Part shown: in pieces, positions 45,575 to 55,462 of the stretch | How positions within the stretch are numbered: the stretch's first letter is position 1 | Layout of the letters: each line of letters begins with the position of its first letter | DNA from: an uncultured bacterium | GTDB taxonomy: Bacteria > Verrucomicrobiota > Lentisphaeria > Victivallales > UBA1829 | DNA: 64,000 nt | Direction of reading: 5' to 3' | NCBI GenBank assembly: GCA_949297765.1 | Contig: CASFTV010000003.1 | Coordinates: 116,712 to 180,711, forward strand | Position numbers and translations under genes: made by a program | The notes under the pieces: generated by a model | What the model saw: the letters and a program-made list of their open reading frames with translations, nothing else | What the model was told of the DNA's origin: nothing | Databases searched by the model: none

Positions 45575-45600
45575 TCCGACAGAATTCCCTGGAATTCTTC

Positions 45601-45631
45601 AAGCGGAACCGGAAACGGTTCCGCTTTTTTT
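45601..45631 (+). terminator. Intrinsic terminator of the oad operon
   Basis: A 10-bp stem (45601-45610 with 45617-45626) with loop GGAAAC is followed by a seven-base T-run ending at 45631. Confidence 0.9.
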
Positions 45632-45842
45632 ATGCCATCAGAAACGCCCTCTGTAAAAGAAATCTCTCCCGGAAATCCCGGCACAATATTCGCCGGGGCA
45701 AACGTTTTCAAGAATGGAATAAATCAAGCCTACGCTGGATTGGGATTTTCTTCAAGAGGGAGCTGCATACGGCACACCTCTCCTGCGGAATAGAACAGGG
45801 CAACAGAAAAAGATCTTCCGACAGCAGGAGCATCCTCTCCGG
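45632..45842. other. Intergenic stretch without a recognisable gene
   Basis: About 210 bases between the oad terminator and the DUF721 gene. I see no coding region, RNA gene or clear regulatory signal. Confidence 0.4.
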
Positions 45843-46244
45843 TCAGCGGCCGGAAACACGACGCCCGCCCGGAACAAATTTCAAGTCGGAGCAGGCCGTT
45901 TTCCCAAACCGTTCCTGCAATTTCCGCAACAGAAGCTGCTTCACGCGGGGGGTGTCCAGCGCCATGCGGTAGGCGGGATGGGAAATCTCCACAAACAGGA
46001 TGCCGTCCTTCAGGAATGCCGGCTCCGTCCGCCGGGCATTTTCCGGCCCGGCAATTTCCGGCCATGCGGATCGGATTTTCCCGAAAAGAAGCATGGTTTT
46101 CGGAAGGATGGATGGAAGTGCACGGTCCAGAGCCTCGCCAATCGGAACCGGCCGGGGCTGACGCGCCGCGATTTCATAACGGGCACGCTCCATTCCATAC
46201 CAATCCCGGCGAAGCCAGTCCAGAGTGTCATCCCGTCTTTGCAC
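45843..46244 (-). CDS. DUF721/DciA-like protein
   Basis: The 133-residue protein has the core pattern of the DUF721 (DciA-like) family: IGEALDRALPSILPK, then WPEIAGPENARRTEPAFLKDGILFVEISHPAYRMAL, then LLLRKLQERFG. DciA proteins help load the replicative helicase in bacteria that lack DnaC; whether this one does is inference. The start is taken at a GTG (46244) with AGGAG four bases upstream, which keeps the Trp-rich WLRRDWYGMERARYE segment. An ATG at 46193 would give 116 residues but has no ribosome-binding site. It lies 17 bases after the small secreted protein gene, and gdhA is further upstream. Confidence 0.65.
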   Translation of the reverse strand: MQRRDDTLDWLRRDWYGMERARYEIAARQPRPVPIGEALDRALPSILPKTMLLFGKIRSAWPEIAGPENARRTEPAFLKDGILFVEISHPAYRMALDTPRVKQLLLRKLQERFGKTACSDLKFVPGGRRVSGR

Positions 46245-46261
46245 AATGCTCCTGTAAACCG

Positions 46262-46645
46262 CTAATTCACATTGATGCCGAAGGCCGCCACGGGAATCAT
46301 CAGGGTATGCCAGACCAGCTGGAAGGGTGCACAGATCCCCTGAAGCGAATAAACAGCCCCTTTGGCCGCAACTCCGCTGAACGGCCATCCAAGAACCACC
46401 ATTCCGATTCCAATCGGGAGCTTGAATATGCCAATAAGATCCGGAAAAATCCTCAGCGAAGCCTTTCCCATATTGGCCAGTGCGCGATACACATACGGAG
46501 CGGCCACCTGCGCCGCCTTGATTGCGATCGGCGTCAGAATGGCGATGGTCACGGGATCAATCGCCCGAGCCTCCGGAGCGGAATTCATAAAAAAACCGGT
46601 CAAAAGTCCGGTGAACAGAATCATCAGGCAGAGTCTTCTTGTCAT
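46262..46645 (-). CDS. Small exported or membrane protein, unknown
   Basis: I do not recognise a family. The 127 residues start with a signal-peptide-like segment (MTRRLCLMILFTGLLTGFFMNSAPEARA, cleavage likely after ARA). The remainder is hydrophobic and helical (PVTIAILTPIAIKAAQVAAPYVYRAL, LPIGIGMVVLGWPFSGVAAKGAVYSL, VWHTLMIPVAAFG), suggesting two or three membrane-interacting helices. GGAAAG lies before the ATG. It shares direction with, and sits 17 bases before, the DUF721 gene. Its function is unknown. Confidence 0.55.
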   Translation of the reverse strand: MTRRLCLMILFTGLLTGFFMNSAPEARAIDPVTIAILTPIAIKAAQVAAPYVYRALANMGKASLRIFPDLIGIFKLPIGIGMVVLGWPFSGVAAKGAVYSLQGICAPFQLVWHTLMIPVAAFGINVN

Positions 46646-46749
46646 TTTTCTTTCCAGCAGTCAACGATTTCTCTATTTCCGGAATATATCGCCGGAAGTT
46701 GTTTCGTGCAATCGGGTTTTATAAAAAAATGATAAAAAAACAGGATGAT

Positions 46750-46784
46750 AAAAAACGGGAATATCCGTTGAATGGATATTCCCG
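46750..46784 (-). terminator. Intrinsic terminator of gdhA
   Basis: An 11-bp stem (46774-46784 with 46756-46766) with a 7-nt loop is followed on the minus strand by a T-run at 46751-46755. It lies 28 bases beyond the gdhA stop. Confidence 0.85.
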
Positions 46785-46811
46785 CAGGATAAACCGGCTG
46801 AGAGCCGGAGA

Positions 46812-48377
<1,566 letters not shown>

Positions 48378-48457
48378 CTATTCTGTTGTTTCATCTCCAT
48401 TTTCATATTAGAATAAGGTTTCAATCCGCATCTTTTTTATTTTTCAGATTCATACTA

Positions 48458-48469
48458 CATTTTTGTAAT
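48458..48469. promoter_or_regulatory. TACA-N4-TGTA palindrome, copy 2
   Basis: The same 14-base block as at 48255-48268, about 160 bases upstream of hydF in an AT-rich region (48156-48600) that holds no gene. The two copies sit near the starts of the two divergent genes. Confidence 0.4.
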
Positions 48470-48626
48470 TTTTTTCATTTTATCAAATAAAAAGATTTTT
48501 CCTGTCGGAATAACCGTTTTTCAGGGATCCGCGCTTTTTGTCGGATAGGAACCCGGAGCGGGCTTGAAATCTTTCGTTTTCAAGTCATATTACCAGAAAA
48601 AAGGAATGAAACAAGGAGTCCTTGAA

Positions 48627-49886
48627 ATGGATAGCACGCCCAAATCTCTGCGCCTTCAGATTGCGCTTTTCGGCCGGACCAATGTCGGGAAATCAAGTTT
48701 CCTGAATCTGATTTCCGGACAGGATGTTGCGATCACCTCCGCCCGTCCGGGGACAACGACCGATGTCGTCGAAAAAACCATGGAACTGCTTCCGCTCGGC
48801 CCCGTCGTTTTTCTCGACACGGCGGGCATCGACGATCAGACTGAGCTCGGAGACCTGCGCATCCGGAAAAGCCGGAAGGTCTTCAACCGCGCCGACATTG
48901 CGGTAATTCTCTGCGAAGCCGGAATCTGGGGAACTCCGGAAGAGAACCTTCTTGCCGAAGCAAAAGAGAAAAACATCCCGGTCGTCGCCGTCATCAACAA
49001 AAGCGACCTCTGTTCGCCGGACAGCGAGTTTCTCGAACGCCTGAAACATGCGGGAATCCGTTCCATCGTCACCGTCAGCAGCATCCGGAAGGAGCGGCGG
49101 GAAACCGTCCTTGCCGATTTCAAGCGTGCTCTCATCGAAAATTGTCCCGAGGACTTTCTCGCGGCGCCTCCGCTGATCGGGGATCTGGTCCGGCCGGGCG
49201 ACCTGACCGTTCTGATCGTCCCCATTGATCTCCAGGCGCCGAAGGGCCGCCTCATTCTCCCGCAGGTGCAGACCATCCGCGACGCGCTGGATCACAACAC
49301 CGCCGTCCTCACGGTCAAGGAAAACGACTATGCCCGCGTTCTGGACCGTCTGAAAACCCCGCCCGCACTCGTCGTCTGCGACTCGCAGGTGGTGCGGAGA
49401 ATGGTCGACGAAACACCGCCGGAAATCCCCTGCACCACCTTCTCCATTCTGTTTTCGCGTCTGAAGGGCGATATGCGCCTGATGGCACAAGGAACCGCCG
49501 CGATTGACGCTCTCCGGGAAGGCGATAAAGTCCTGATCGCCGAAGCCTGTTCCCACCACGCCACGAACGACGACATCGGCCGCGTCAAAATTCCCCGCTG
49601 GCTCCGGAACCGCATCGGTGACGGCGTCCGCATCGACGTCTGCGCCGGACGCGACTACCCCGAGCACTTCTCCGAGTACAAACTGGCCATTCACTGCGGC
49701 GGCTGCATGCTGAACCGCCGGGAAGTCCTCTCCCGCCTTCAGACCGCGGCAAAAGCAGGAGTCCCCGTCACGAACTACGGCATGTGCATCTCCTCTCTTC
49801 AGGGCGTTCTTGAGCGTGTTCTTTCTCCCTTCCCGGAAGCGCTTTCCGCCTATCGGGAGGAACGCAACCGGCTCCGGAGCCAATAA
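48627..49886 (+). CDS. hydF: [FeFe]-hydrogenase maturation GTPase HydF
   Basis: The 419-residue protein has an N-terminal GTPase domain (GRTNVGKSS at about 16-24, DTAGIDD, NKSD), a dimerisation domain, and the C-terminal iron-sulfur domain with EACSHHATNDDIGRVKIPRWL and HCGGCML. The last two are diagnostic of HydF, the scaffold that receives the 2Fe subcluster from HydE and HydG and delivers it to HydA. AAGGAG eight bases before the chosen ATG decides the start; an ATG seven codons earlier is possible. No other hydrogenase gene is in the window, so partners must be elsewhere. Confidence 0.93.
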   Translation: MDSTPKSLRLQIALFGRTNVGKSSFLNLISGQDVAITSARPGTTTDVVEKTMELLPLGPVVFLDTAGIDDQTELGDLRIRKSRKVFNRADIAVILCEAGIWGTPEENLLAEAKEKNIPVVAVINKSDLCSPDSEFLERLKHAGIRSIVTVSSIRKERRETVLADFKRALIENCPEDFLAAPPLIGDLVRPGDLTVLIVPIDLQAPKGRLILPQVQTIRDALDHNTAVLTVKENDYARVLDRLKTPPALVVCDSQVVRRMVDETPPEIPCTTFSILFSRLKGDMRLMAQGTAAIDALREGDKVLIAEACSHHATNDDIGRVKIPRWLRNRIGDGVRIDVCAGRDYPEHFSEYKLAIHCGGCMLNRREVLSRLQTAAKAGVPVTNYGMCISSLQGVLERVLSPFPEALSAYREERNRLRSQ

Positions 49887-49981
49887 CTCCGTTCCATCCG
49901 GAAAAATCTGGAAAAAGAAGAAAACGGGAAGGGAAAAGCCTTTTCTCAAAAGGGGTTTCCTTTCCGTTGCCGGAGCGACTT

Positions 49982-50009
49982 CAGGAGGGAAAAATCCCGT
50001 TCCTGTTTT
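49982..50009 (+). terminator. Possible terminator of hydF
   Basis: A stem of CAGGA with TCCTG and an inner GGG with CCC (49982-50005) is followed by TTTT at 50006-50009. A longer A/T-rich hairpin centred on CCTTTT-CTC-AAAAGG (49939-49953) precedes it. The minus-strand gene ending at 50026 converges here. Confidence 0.4.
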
Positions 50010-50025
50010 CCGGCTTGAAAAACCG

Positions 50026-50727
50026 TCAGCCGTGCAGATAAAGGATATGCGAACAATTGTCGCAGAGAGTGAGAAGACCTTTTTTCGCATTGTTGACCGT
50101 CTGGGGCGGCACGCGGAGACGGCAGTATCCGCAGACTCCCTGATTGATCATCGCAACCGGCTCCCCTTTTCCTCCTTCGAGGAGGCGGTGATAAACCGTC
50201 AAGGTCTGCGTATCGACCTTGGCTTCATACGCTTTCCGGAGTTTGAGCTTTTCAGCGATCTCTCCATCCAGCTCCTCTTTGAGTTCCACGAGATCGGCCA
50301 GCTCCGATTTGACGCTCTTCTGCGTGACCGCGAGTTCTTTTTCCGCCGCTCCGACCTCTTTCTGAGCCGCCTCCGCCTGATCCATTCGTTCGAGGATCGC
50401 GGTTTCGAGATCGGAAACGGCATTCTTTTTTGCCTCGATATCGGCCATCATCGCCTGATATTCATTATTCTTCTTCACCATGGCCGACTGGGTCAGCAGT
50501 TTGCGTGAGGCCTCATTGAGTTTTTCGATTTCCCCTTCGTTCTCCTTGATCGCCCGTTCGATTTTCCGGAGAGCATCCTTTGCGGCATCGACCTTTGCGG
50601 CGGCCTCTTTCACAAGGGAATCCAGACGCTTCTTTTCCGAAGGGATCGTGGCGATCCGCAGCTTGAGATTCCGGATTTTCATATCGAGATCCTGAAGTGC
50701 GAGCAAATCAGTTATCCATTCATTCAT
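50026..50727 (-). CDS. Coiled-coil protein with C-terminal C4 zinc ribbon
   Basis: The 233 residues are mostly a long coiled coil (about 8-175, rich in Lys, Glu and Ala heptads, NNEYQAMMADIEAKK in the middle). A zinc ribbon follows: CGYCRLRVPP and CDNCSHILYL. This is the C4-type zinc ribbon/DUF164 family, related to chlamydial CdsZ and proteins tied to secretion or nucleic-acid handling. Its exact role here is unknown. AAGGA lies before the ATG. It is downstream of a glycosyltransferase gene on the same strand with a 100-base gap, so a shared transcript is possible but not shown. Confidence 0.8.
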   Translation of the reverse strand: MNEWITDLLALQDLDMKIRNLKLRIATIPSEKKRLDSLVKEAAAKVDAAKDALRKIERAIKENEGEIEKLNEASRKLLTQSAMVKKNNEYQAMMADIEAKKNAVSDLETAILERMDQAEAAQKEVGAAEKELAVTQKSVKSELADLVELKEELDGEIAEKLKLRKAYEAKVDTQTLTVYHRLLEGGKGEPVAMINQGVCGYCRLRVPPQTVNNAKKGLLTLCDNCSHILYLHG

Positions 50728-50829
50728 GGTGCGTCATCCTTCCTTTGTGTCGATGTTTCAAAAATAAACCGCAAACCGGGAATTTTCAACCCGGCGAGCA
50801 AAAAAAGCCGGAAGATTCCTTTCCGGCGG

Positions 50830-51945
50830 TCACCGTTCGCGGACGAACGCTTCCAGAGCCTCCACAGCCACCTCGGCCCGGCGGTAAAAATCTGCGCCCG
50901 CCGCATAGCGGATGGTCTGTTCCCGGAGTTCATCAAGTCTTGAAAGCGCATCCGCCGTCATGGCATTGAGCACCGTCTGCGGCGCCCCTTCCGGGACCAC
51001 CAGTCCGGAGGCCTCGCGAACGAAATTGCTGAATCCGCACTCCTCCGTACAGAGAACGGGAAGTCCTGCGGCGATCCCCTCGGCCAGAACGGCCCCGGCC
51101 GCCTCGTTCCGCGACGGATGGATCATCAGATCCGCGGCCAGCAGCAGATCCGGCACATCCGTCCGGGGACCGGCAAGCACCACGCGTCCCGCGACCCCGA
51201 GCTTCTCCGCATGCGCGGTACACCCCCCGTCCGGAGACTGCCCGATCAGATACAGCACACACCGCGACCGCACCTCTTCCGGGAGCGCGGCCAACGCTTC
51301 AATCGCCCGGAATGCCCCTTTCAGCCGGTAATTCGATCCGATCAGCACCAGCATTCTCTGCTCTGCGGTCAGCCCAAGCGCGGCACGGGTCTCCGCCCGG
51401 ATCCGGTCCGCATCCGCCGGACGGCGGCATTTTTCATTCATTCCGGGCGGCAGATAAAGAAAGCGGGACTCCGGCGTATGATACATCTTCATGAAATCGC
51501 GCTTCTGACGGGGCGCAATATAAAAGATCCGGGTATCCGCGGCAGGATCGAAGACGGAGCGCTCCTGCTCCAGAAACGTGCGGTAGCGCGGATTCAGACG
51601 CAGCATGAGCGCAGAGTGCTTGCGCGGATATTCGACCGCGAGACAGTTGTCCGCCGCGAAATAGAAATCCCCTCCCCTCATGCGGTTGAAGAGGAGACAG
51701 ACATCGAACCCGACAGCCTCCGATGAAAAAAGACGTTCAAACTGCCGGGCGCGTCCATGATTGCTCCACGCGGAAACCGGAAGCAGACGGACCGTGACGC
51801 CTTCCGGCGGCGGATCGCCCTTCCAGGAGGTGGTGAACACCGTCACGCGGTGACCGCGTCCGGCCGCGCACGCCGCGATTCTGAGCATATCGCGCTGAAG
51901 TCCGCCGAACGGGAAATATTTGAAAATCGCAAAAGCAGCGTTCAT
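50830..51945 (-). CDS. WaaG-like family 4 glycosyltransferase
   Basis: The 371-residue enzyme has the GT-B fold marks of the LPS core glucosyltransferase WaaG: FAIFKYFPFGGLQRDMLRIA at the start, MLVLIGSNYRLKG in the middle, and MIHPSRNEAAGAVLAEGIAAGLPVLCTEECGFSNFV with the donor-binding Glu in the EAAG segment. It would add a hexose from a nucleotide sugar to the lipopolysaccharide core at the inner membrane face. This fits a Gram-negative outer membrane. GTGGAG precedes the ATG. No other LPS genes are near, so the acceptor is inferred only from similarity. Confidence 0.85.
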   Translation of the reverse strand: MNAAFAIFKYFPFGGLQRDMLRIAACAAGRGHRVTVFTTSWKGDPPPEGVTVRLLPVSAWSNHGRARQFERLFSSEAVGFDVCLLFNRMRGGDFYFAADNCLAVEYPRKHSALMLRLNPRYRTFLEQERSVFDPAADTRIFYIAPRQKRDFMKMYHTPESRFLYLPPGMNEKCRRPADADRIRAETRAALGLTAEQRMLVLIGSNYRLKGAFRAIEALAALPEEVRSRCVLYLIGQSPDGGCTAHAEKLGVAGRVVLAGPRTDVPDLLLAADLMIHPSRNEAAGAVLAEGIAAGLPVLCTEECGFSNFVREASGLVVPEGAPQTVLNAMTADALSRLDELREQTIRYAAGADFYRRAEVAVEALEAFVRER

Positions 51946-52028
51946 CGTTTCTCCACCTCATGACCGCATAATATACGGACGGATGCAGGGAAAGTCAAAC
52001 GGCGTTTTCAAAAACATTTCCGGCCGGT

Positions 52029-53435
52029 TCAGCGGACCACCACTTTCGAGGGATTGAGAATGTTCTGCGGATCGAACAGCTCCTTGATTCCTTTCATGAG
52101 ACGGAGTTCCTCCGGACTCAGAGATTCGCCGAGATACGGGCGCTTCGCATATCCGATGCCGTGTTCTCCGCTGACCTTTCCGCCGAGAGTTTTCGCCTTG
52201 GAGTAGAGTTCCTCGAAAACGTCGAGGAGGGTTTTCTTCCAGACATCTTCCGGCAGATCGTCGCGCAGGACGTAGATATGAAGATTTCCGTCGCCGGCAT
52301 GGCCGAACGAGCGGATGCGGACCTTGTACTTCTTCTGAAGTTCATGGGAGAACAGGACGAACTCCGCCACATGTTTCCGCGGGACGACGACATCGCACTC
52401 GTCCATTTCCGTGGTGGACGCCTTGATGGCCTCCAGGAAGGCGCCGCGCGCGGACCAGATGGACTCGTTCCGCTCCTGGGTGTTCGAAATAAAGACGTCG
52501 AGCGCGCCGCATTCGAGACAGATTTCCGCGGCCTCCTTGTAAGCCAGTTCGATCTCCTCTTTGCTGGCGCCGTCGAAGGTCAGGAGCAGATAGGCGTCGG
52601 AGGAGTTGTCGGGGAACTTCCGGGCGAGGAACTGCTCCGCCGCGAGGATCACCTCCCGTTCCATGAATTCGACCGCGGTCGGAATGGCGCTTGCCCGGAT
52701 CACGGAAGGCACCGTCCGGATTGCCGAGGGAAGATCCGGGAACGGCACCAGAAGACTGATCTTGTGCTTCGGCAGCGGCAGCAGACGCAGCACCGCCTTC
52801 GTCACGATCCCGAGCGTTCCTTCCGATCCGACGATCAGATCCTTGAGGCTGTATCCGGAGCTGTTTTTCACGACTTTTCCGCCGAGTTCCACGATTTCGC
52901 CGTTTGCCAGCACCACCTGGAGTCCGCGGACATAATCGCGGGTTACGCCGTATTTGACCGCGCGCATTCCACCGGCGTTCGTGCTGATGTTTCCGCCGAT
53001 GGTCGCGGTTTTTTCACCCGGATCCGGCGGATAGAACAGTCCGTGGTCTTCCACATATTTGGAGACCTCCATCAGCAGGACTCCCGGTTCGAGCGTCAGC
53101 GTCATGTTCTCCTGATCGAGTTCGAGAAAACGGTTCATCCCGCTGAGGTCGATCATGATTCCTCCGAACAGGGCGACCGATCCGCCGACCAGTCCCGTCC
53201 CCTGACCGCGCGGCGTGACGGGGATGTTGTTGGCTGCGGCATATTTCATCACCGCGGAGACCTCTTCCGCCGTCTGAGGTTTGATCAGCACATCGGGGCG
53301 CCGATGGACGCCGGAGAGTTCGTCGTGGCAGTAGTCCTCGCCGATTTCGGACGCGGGGATCACCCGTTCCGCACCGCAGATCGCGCGCAGGGCTTCCAGA
53401 TCCCCGTCGGTAAAGGTTTTATAGGGAGCGGACAT
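52029..53435 (-). CDS. FAD-linked lactate dehydrogenase (GlcD/LctD type)
   Basis: The 468-residue flavoprotein is of the PCMH/VAO type. The FAD-binding stretch [26 protein letters not shown] lies near 70-96, [21 protein letters not shown] near 135-155, and the C-terminal cap has [14 protein letters not shown] and [11 protein letters not shown], the metal/substrate site of D-lactate and glycolate oxidases. Behind etfB and etfA it matches the LctBCD arrangement in which lactate oxidation is coupled to NAD+ reduction by flavin-based electron confurcation with ferredoxin. Only three bases separate it from etfA. The substrate could also be another 2-hydroxy acid, but the larA gene in the same operon supports lactate. 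Confidence 0.88.
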   Translation of the reverse strand: MSAPYKTFTDGDLEALRAICGAERVIPASEIGEDYCHDELSGVHRRPDVLIKPQTAEEVSAVMKYAAANNIPVTPRGQGTGLVGGSVALFGGIMIDLSGMNRFLELDQENMTLTLEPGVLLMEVSKYVEDHGLFYPPDPGEKTATIGGNISTNAGGMRAVKYGVTRDYVRGLQVVLANGEIVELGGKVVKNSSGYSLKDLIVGSEGTLGIVTKAVLRLLPLPKHKISLLVPFPDLPSAIRTVPSVIRASAIPTAVEFMEREVILAAEQFLARKFPDNSSDAYLLLTFDGASKEEIELAYKEAAEICLECGALDVFISNTQERNESIWSARGAFLEAIKASTTEMDECDVVVPRKHVAEFVLFSHELQKKYKVRIRSFGHAGDGNLHIYVLRDDLPEDVWKKTLLDVFEELYSKAKTLGGKVSGEHGIGYAKRPYLGESLSPEELRLMKGIKELFDPQNILNPSKVVVR

Positions 53436-53438
53436 GAT

Positions 53439-54629
53439 TCACACCTTCGCTTTCTGTTGTTTGATTTGTTCGATCAGGTTCGGAACAATCTTGTAGAGAT
53501 CGCCTTTGATTCCGATGTGCGCCACCTTGAAGATCGGCGCGTTTTCATCCGTGTTGATTGCGATGATCTTTTCGGAGCTGTCCATTCCGGCGACAAACTG
53601 GATCGCGCCCGAAACGCCGCAGGTGATGATGAGCTTCGGCTTGACGGTCCGTCCGCTCAGGCCGATCTGGTTGCGCGGATTGATCCATCCGGCCTCCACA
53701 ACGGCGCGGGTCGACGCAAGCTTGCCGTTCAGCAGCTCCGCGAGTTCCTGAAGCATCGCCAGATCCTCCTGTTTTTTGACTCCGCGTCCGGCAACCACGA
53801 GGACTTCCGCCTCTTCAATCCCCTTTTCCTGTTCTTTCTCCTTCATATTGAGGATCTCGATTGCGGAACGCAGTTTTTCCGGCGCCACGGAGCAGCGGCG
53901 GATCTTCCCTTTCGGCTCCTCTTTCGGCGGAATGGAGAAGATTTTGTAGCGGACCGTGGCGAACTGCGGGCGGTGGCGCGGCGTATTGATGTGCGCCATG
54001 ATGTTGCCGCCGTATGCGGGACGGATCTGATCCAGATCGGTGGAGGGGGAAATATCAAGACGGGTGCAGTCGGCGGTGAGTCCGGTCCGAAAGCGGGCGG
54101 CGGCCCGGGGCGCAAGGGAGCGTCCCGTCGAAGTTCCGCCGACCAGGACCGACGACGGCTGAACGTTCCGGATGAAATCCTCCAGCACCGCCGTGTACGG
54201 CTCAATCCGGAAATATTTCAGTTCAGGCTGATCGTACACGAACACCTCGTCCACGCCGTATTCGAGCACCTGCCGCGCCTTGTCGGCGATCTCGGAGCCG
54301 ATCATGAGGCAGTAGACCGGATACTTCACCTTGGCGGCGAGTTCACGCGCCTTGCCGATCAGTTCGAACGTGACCGGATGAAGATTTCCCTCCTCGATTT
54401 CCGCGACCACGGCGATTCCGCGCCAGAGATTCTTATCGACGGAGGGAGGAAGATCGTCCTCCACATATTCGAAGACACCGTTTCCCTTTTTGATGCAGAT
54501 CCGGCACATGCGGCAGCCGGCGTTGATCGCGAGGCGGCCGTCGATGATTTCAATGGATTTGAACGGACAGAGCGCAGCGAGCGCCTCCTTGTCCGTCACC
54601 TTGTCGTGATGGATTTCGATATGCGGCAT
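53439..54629 (-). CDS. etfA: Electron transfer flavoprotein alpha subunit with N-terminal ferredoxin-like site
   Basis: The 396-residue protein begins with an extra iron-sulfur segment (ALCPFKSIEII then CRMCRICIKK, about residues 16-45), as in LctC and CarE. The usual EtfA domains follow. The FAD-binding C-terminal part is visible in VVAGRGVKKQEDLAMLQELAELLNG and GLSGRTVKPKLIITCGVSGAIQFVAGM. The added 4Fe-4S site is typical of bifurcating Etf complexes that use ferredoxin. The start is set at the ATG at 54629, with GAGGTGA just upstream; an in-frame GTG three codons earlier is less likely. It follows etfB after five bases. Confidence 0.9.
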   Translation of the reverse strand: MPHIEIHHDKVTDKEALAALCPFKSIEIIDGRLAINAGCRMCRICIKKGNGVFEYVEDDLPPSVDKNLWRGIAVVAEIEEGNLHPVTFELIGKARELAAKVKYPVYCLMIGSEIADKARQVLEYGVDEVFVYDQPELKYFRIEPYTAVLEDFIRNVQPSSVLVGGTSTGRSLAPRAAARFRTGLTADCTRLDISPSTDLDQIRPAYGGNIMAHINTPRHRPQFATVRYKIFSIPPKEEPKGKIRRCSVAPEKLRSAIEILNMKEKEQEKGIEEAEVLVVAGRGVKKQEDLAMLQELAELLNGKLASTRAVVEAGWINPRNQIGLSGRTVKPKLIITCGVSGAIQFVAGMDSSEKIIAINTDENAPIFKVAHIGIKGDLYKIVPNLIEQIKQQKAKV

Positions 54630-54634
54630 GGCGG

Positions 54635-55435
54635 TCACCTCAGCTGCTGAAGGAATTTTTTATCGTCGAGGAAGTGGAAGAGTTTTCCGGCGAGTTCACC
54701 GGGTTCTCCGTTCCACATCTCATGGGTGTTGGTGTTTTCCGGCGGGAAGATCCGTTTGACCTGCGTGGGCGAACCGTTGAGGCCGTAGTGGCCGGGATCG
54801 CGATCCTCCATATCGTCGAGTTTGAGGACCTTGATCGGCCGGTCCTCCGTGGCAAGTTTGAGCTTGTAGGAGGGGAGACGCGGTTCAAAAATGCCTTTTT
54901 CCACCGTCATCAGGCAGGGGAAGGCGACCTTTGCGGTCTCCAGATGCAGCGGAAGATCCAGATCCACCGTGATCGACGACTCTGTGACCTCGTGAATCCG
55001 GCAGACATTGGTCACATGGGAAATGCCGAGGAACTCCGCGAGTTCGGCGCCGACCTGTGCGGTATCGCCGTCAGTGGTCTGTTTTCCGCAGACGATCAGA
55101 TCGCATCCTCCGGCCGCCTTGATTCCCTGCGCGAGGGTATACGAGGTTGCCAGCACGTCCGATCCGCCGAACCGGCGGTCGGAGAGCAGCACGCCGTGGT
55201 CGACGCCCATCATGAACGCCTCCCGGATCACGGACTGCGCCTGAGGCGGACCCATTGTGATAACGGTGATCTCCGCGCCGTACTGCTGTTTGAACCGCAG
55301 GGCGGTCTCCAGCGCGTACAGGTCGTACGGATTCATTTTGGATTCCACACCGTCGCGTTTGAGAACCCCTGTCAGCGGGTCGATCTCCACCTGGGCGGTT
55401 CCCGGAACCTGCTTAATGCAGACTGCAATTTTCAT
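54635..55435 (-). CDS. etfB: Electron transfer flavoprotein beta subunit
   Basis: The 266-residue subunit starts MKIAVCIKQVPGTAQVEIDP, the EtfB N-terminus. It carries CGKQTTDGDTAQVGAELAEFL near 125-145, a nucleotide-binding motif of the family. In bifurcating complexes EtfB holds the FAD that splits electrons between NAD+ and ferredoxin. It pairs with EtfA downstream and hands electrons from the lactate dehydrogenase. AGGAGG five bases before the ATG makes the start certain. It lies 27 bases after larA, in the order larA, etfB, etfA, ldh. Confidence 0.93.
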   Translation of the reverse strand: MKIAVCIKQVPGTAQVEIDPLTGVLKRDGVESKMNPYDLYALETALRFKQQYGAEITVITMGPPQAQSVIREAFMMGVDHGVLLSDRRFGGSDVLATSYTLAQGIKAAGGCDLIVCGKQTTDGDTAQVGAELAEFLGISHVTNVCRIHEVTESSITVDLDLPLHLETAKVAFPCLMTVEKGIFEPRLPSYKLKLATEDRPIKVLKLDDMEDRDPGHYGLNGSPTQVKRIFPPENTNTHEMWNGEPGELAGKLFHFLDDKKFLQQLR

Positions 55436-55462
55436 TCTTCCTCCTGATTGTTGCTGTGCGGT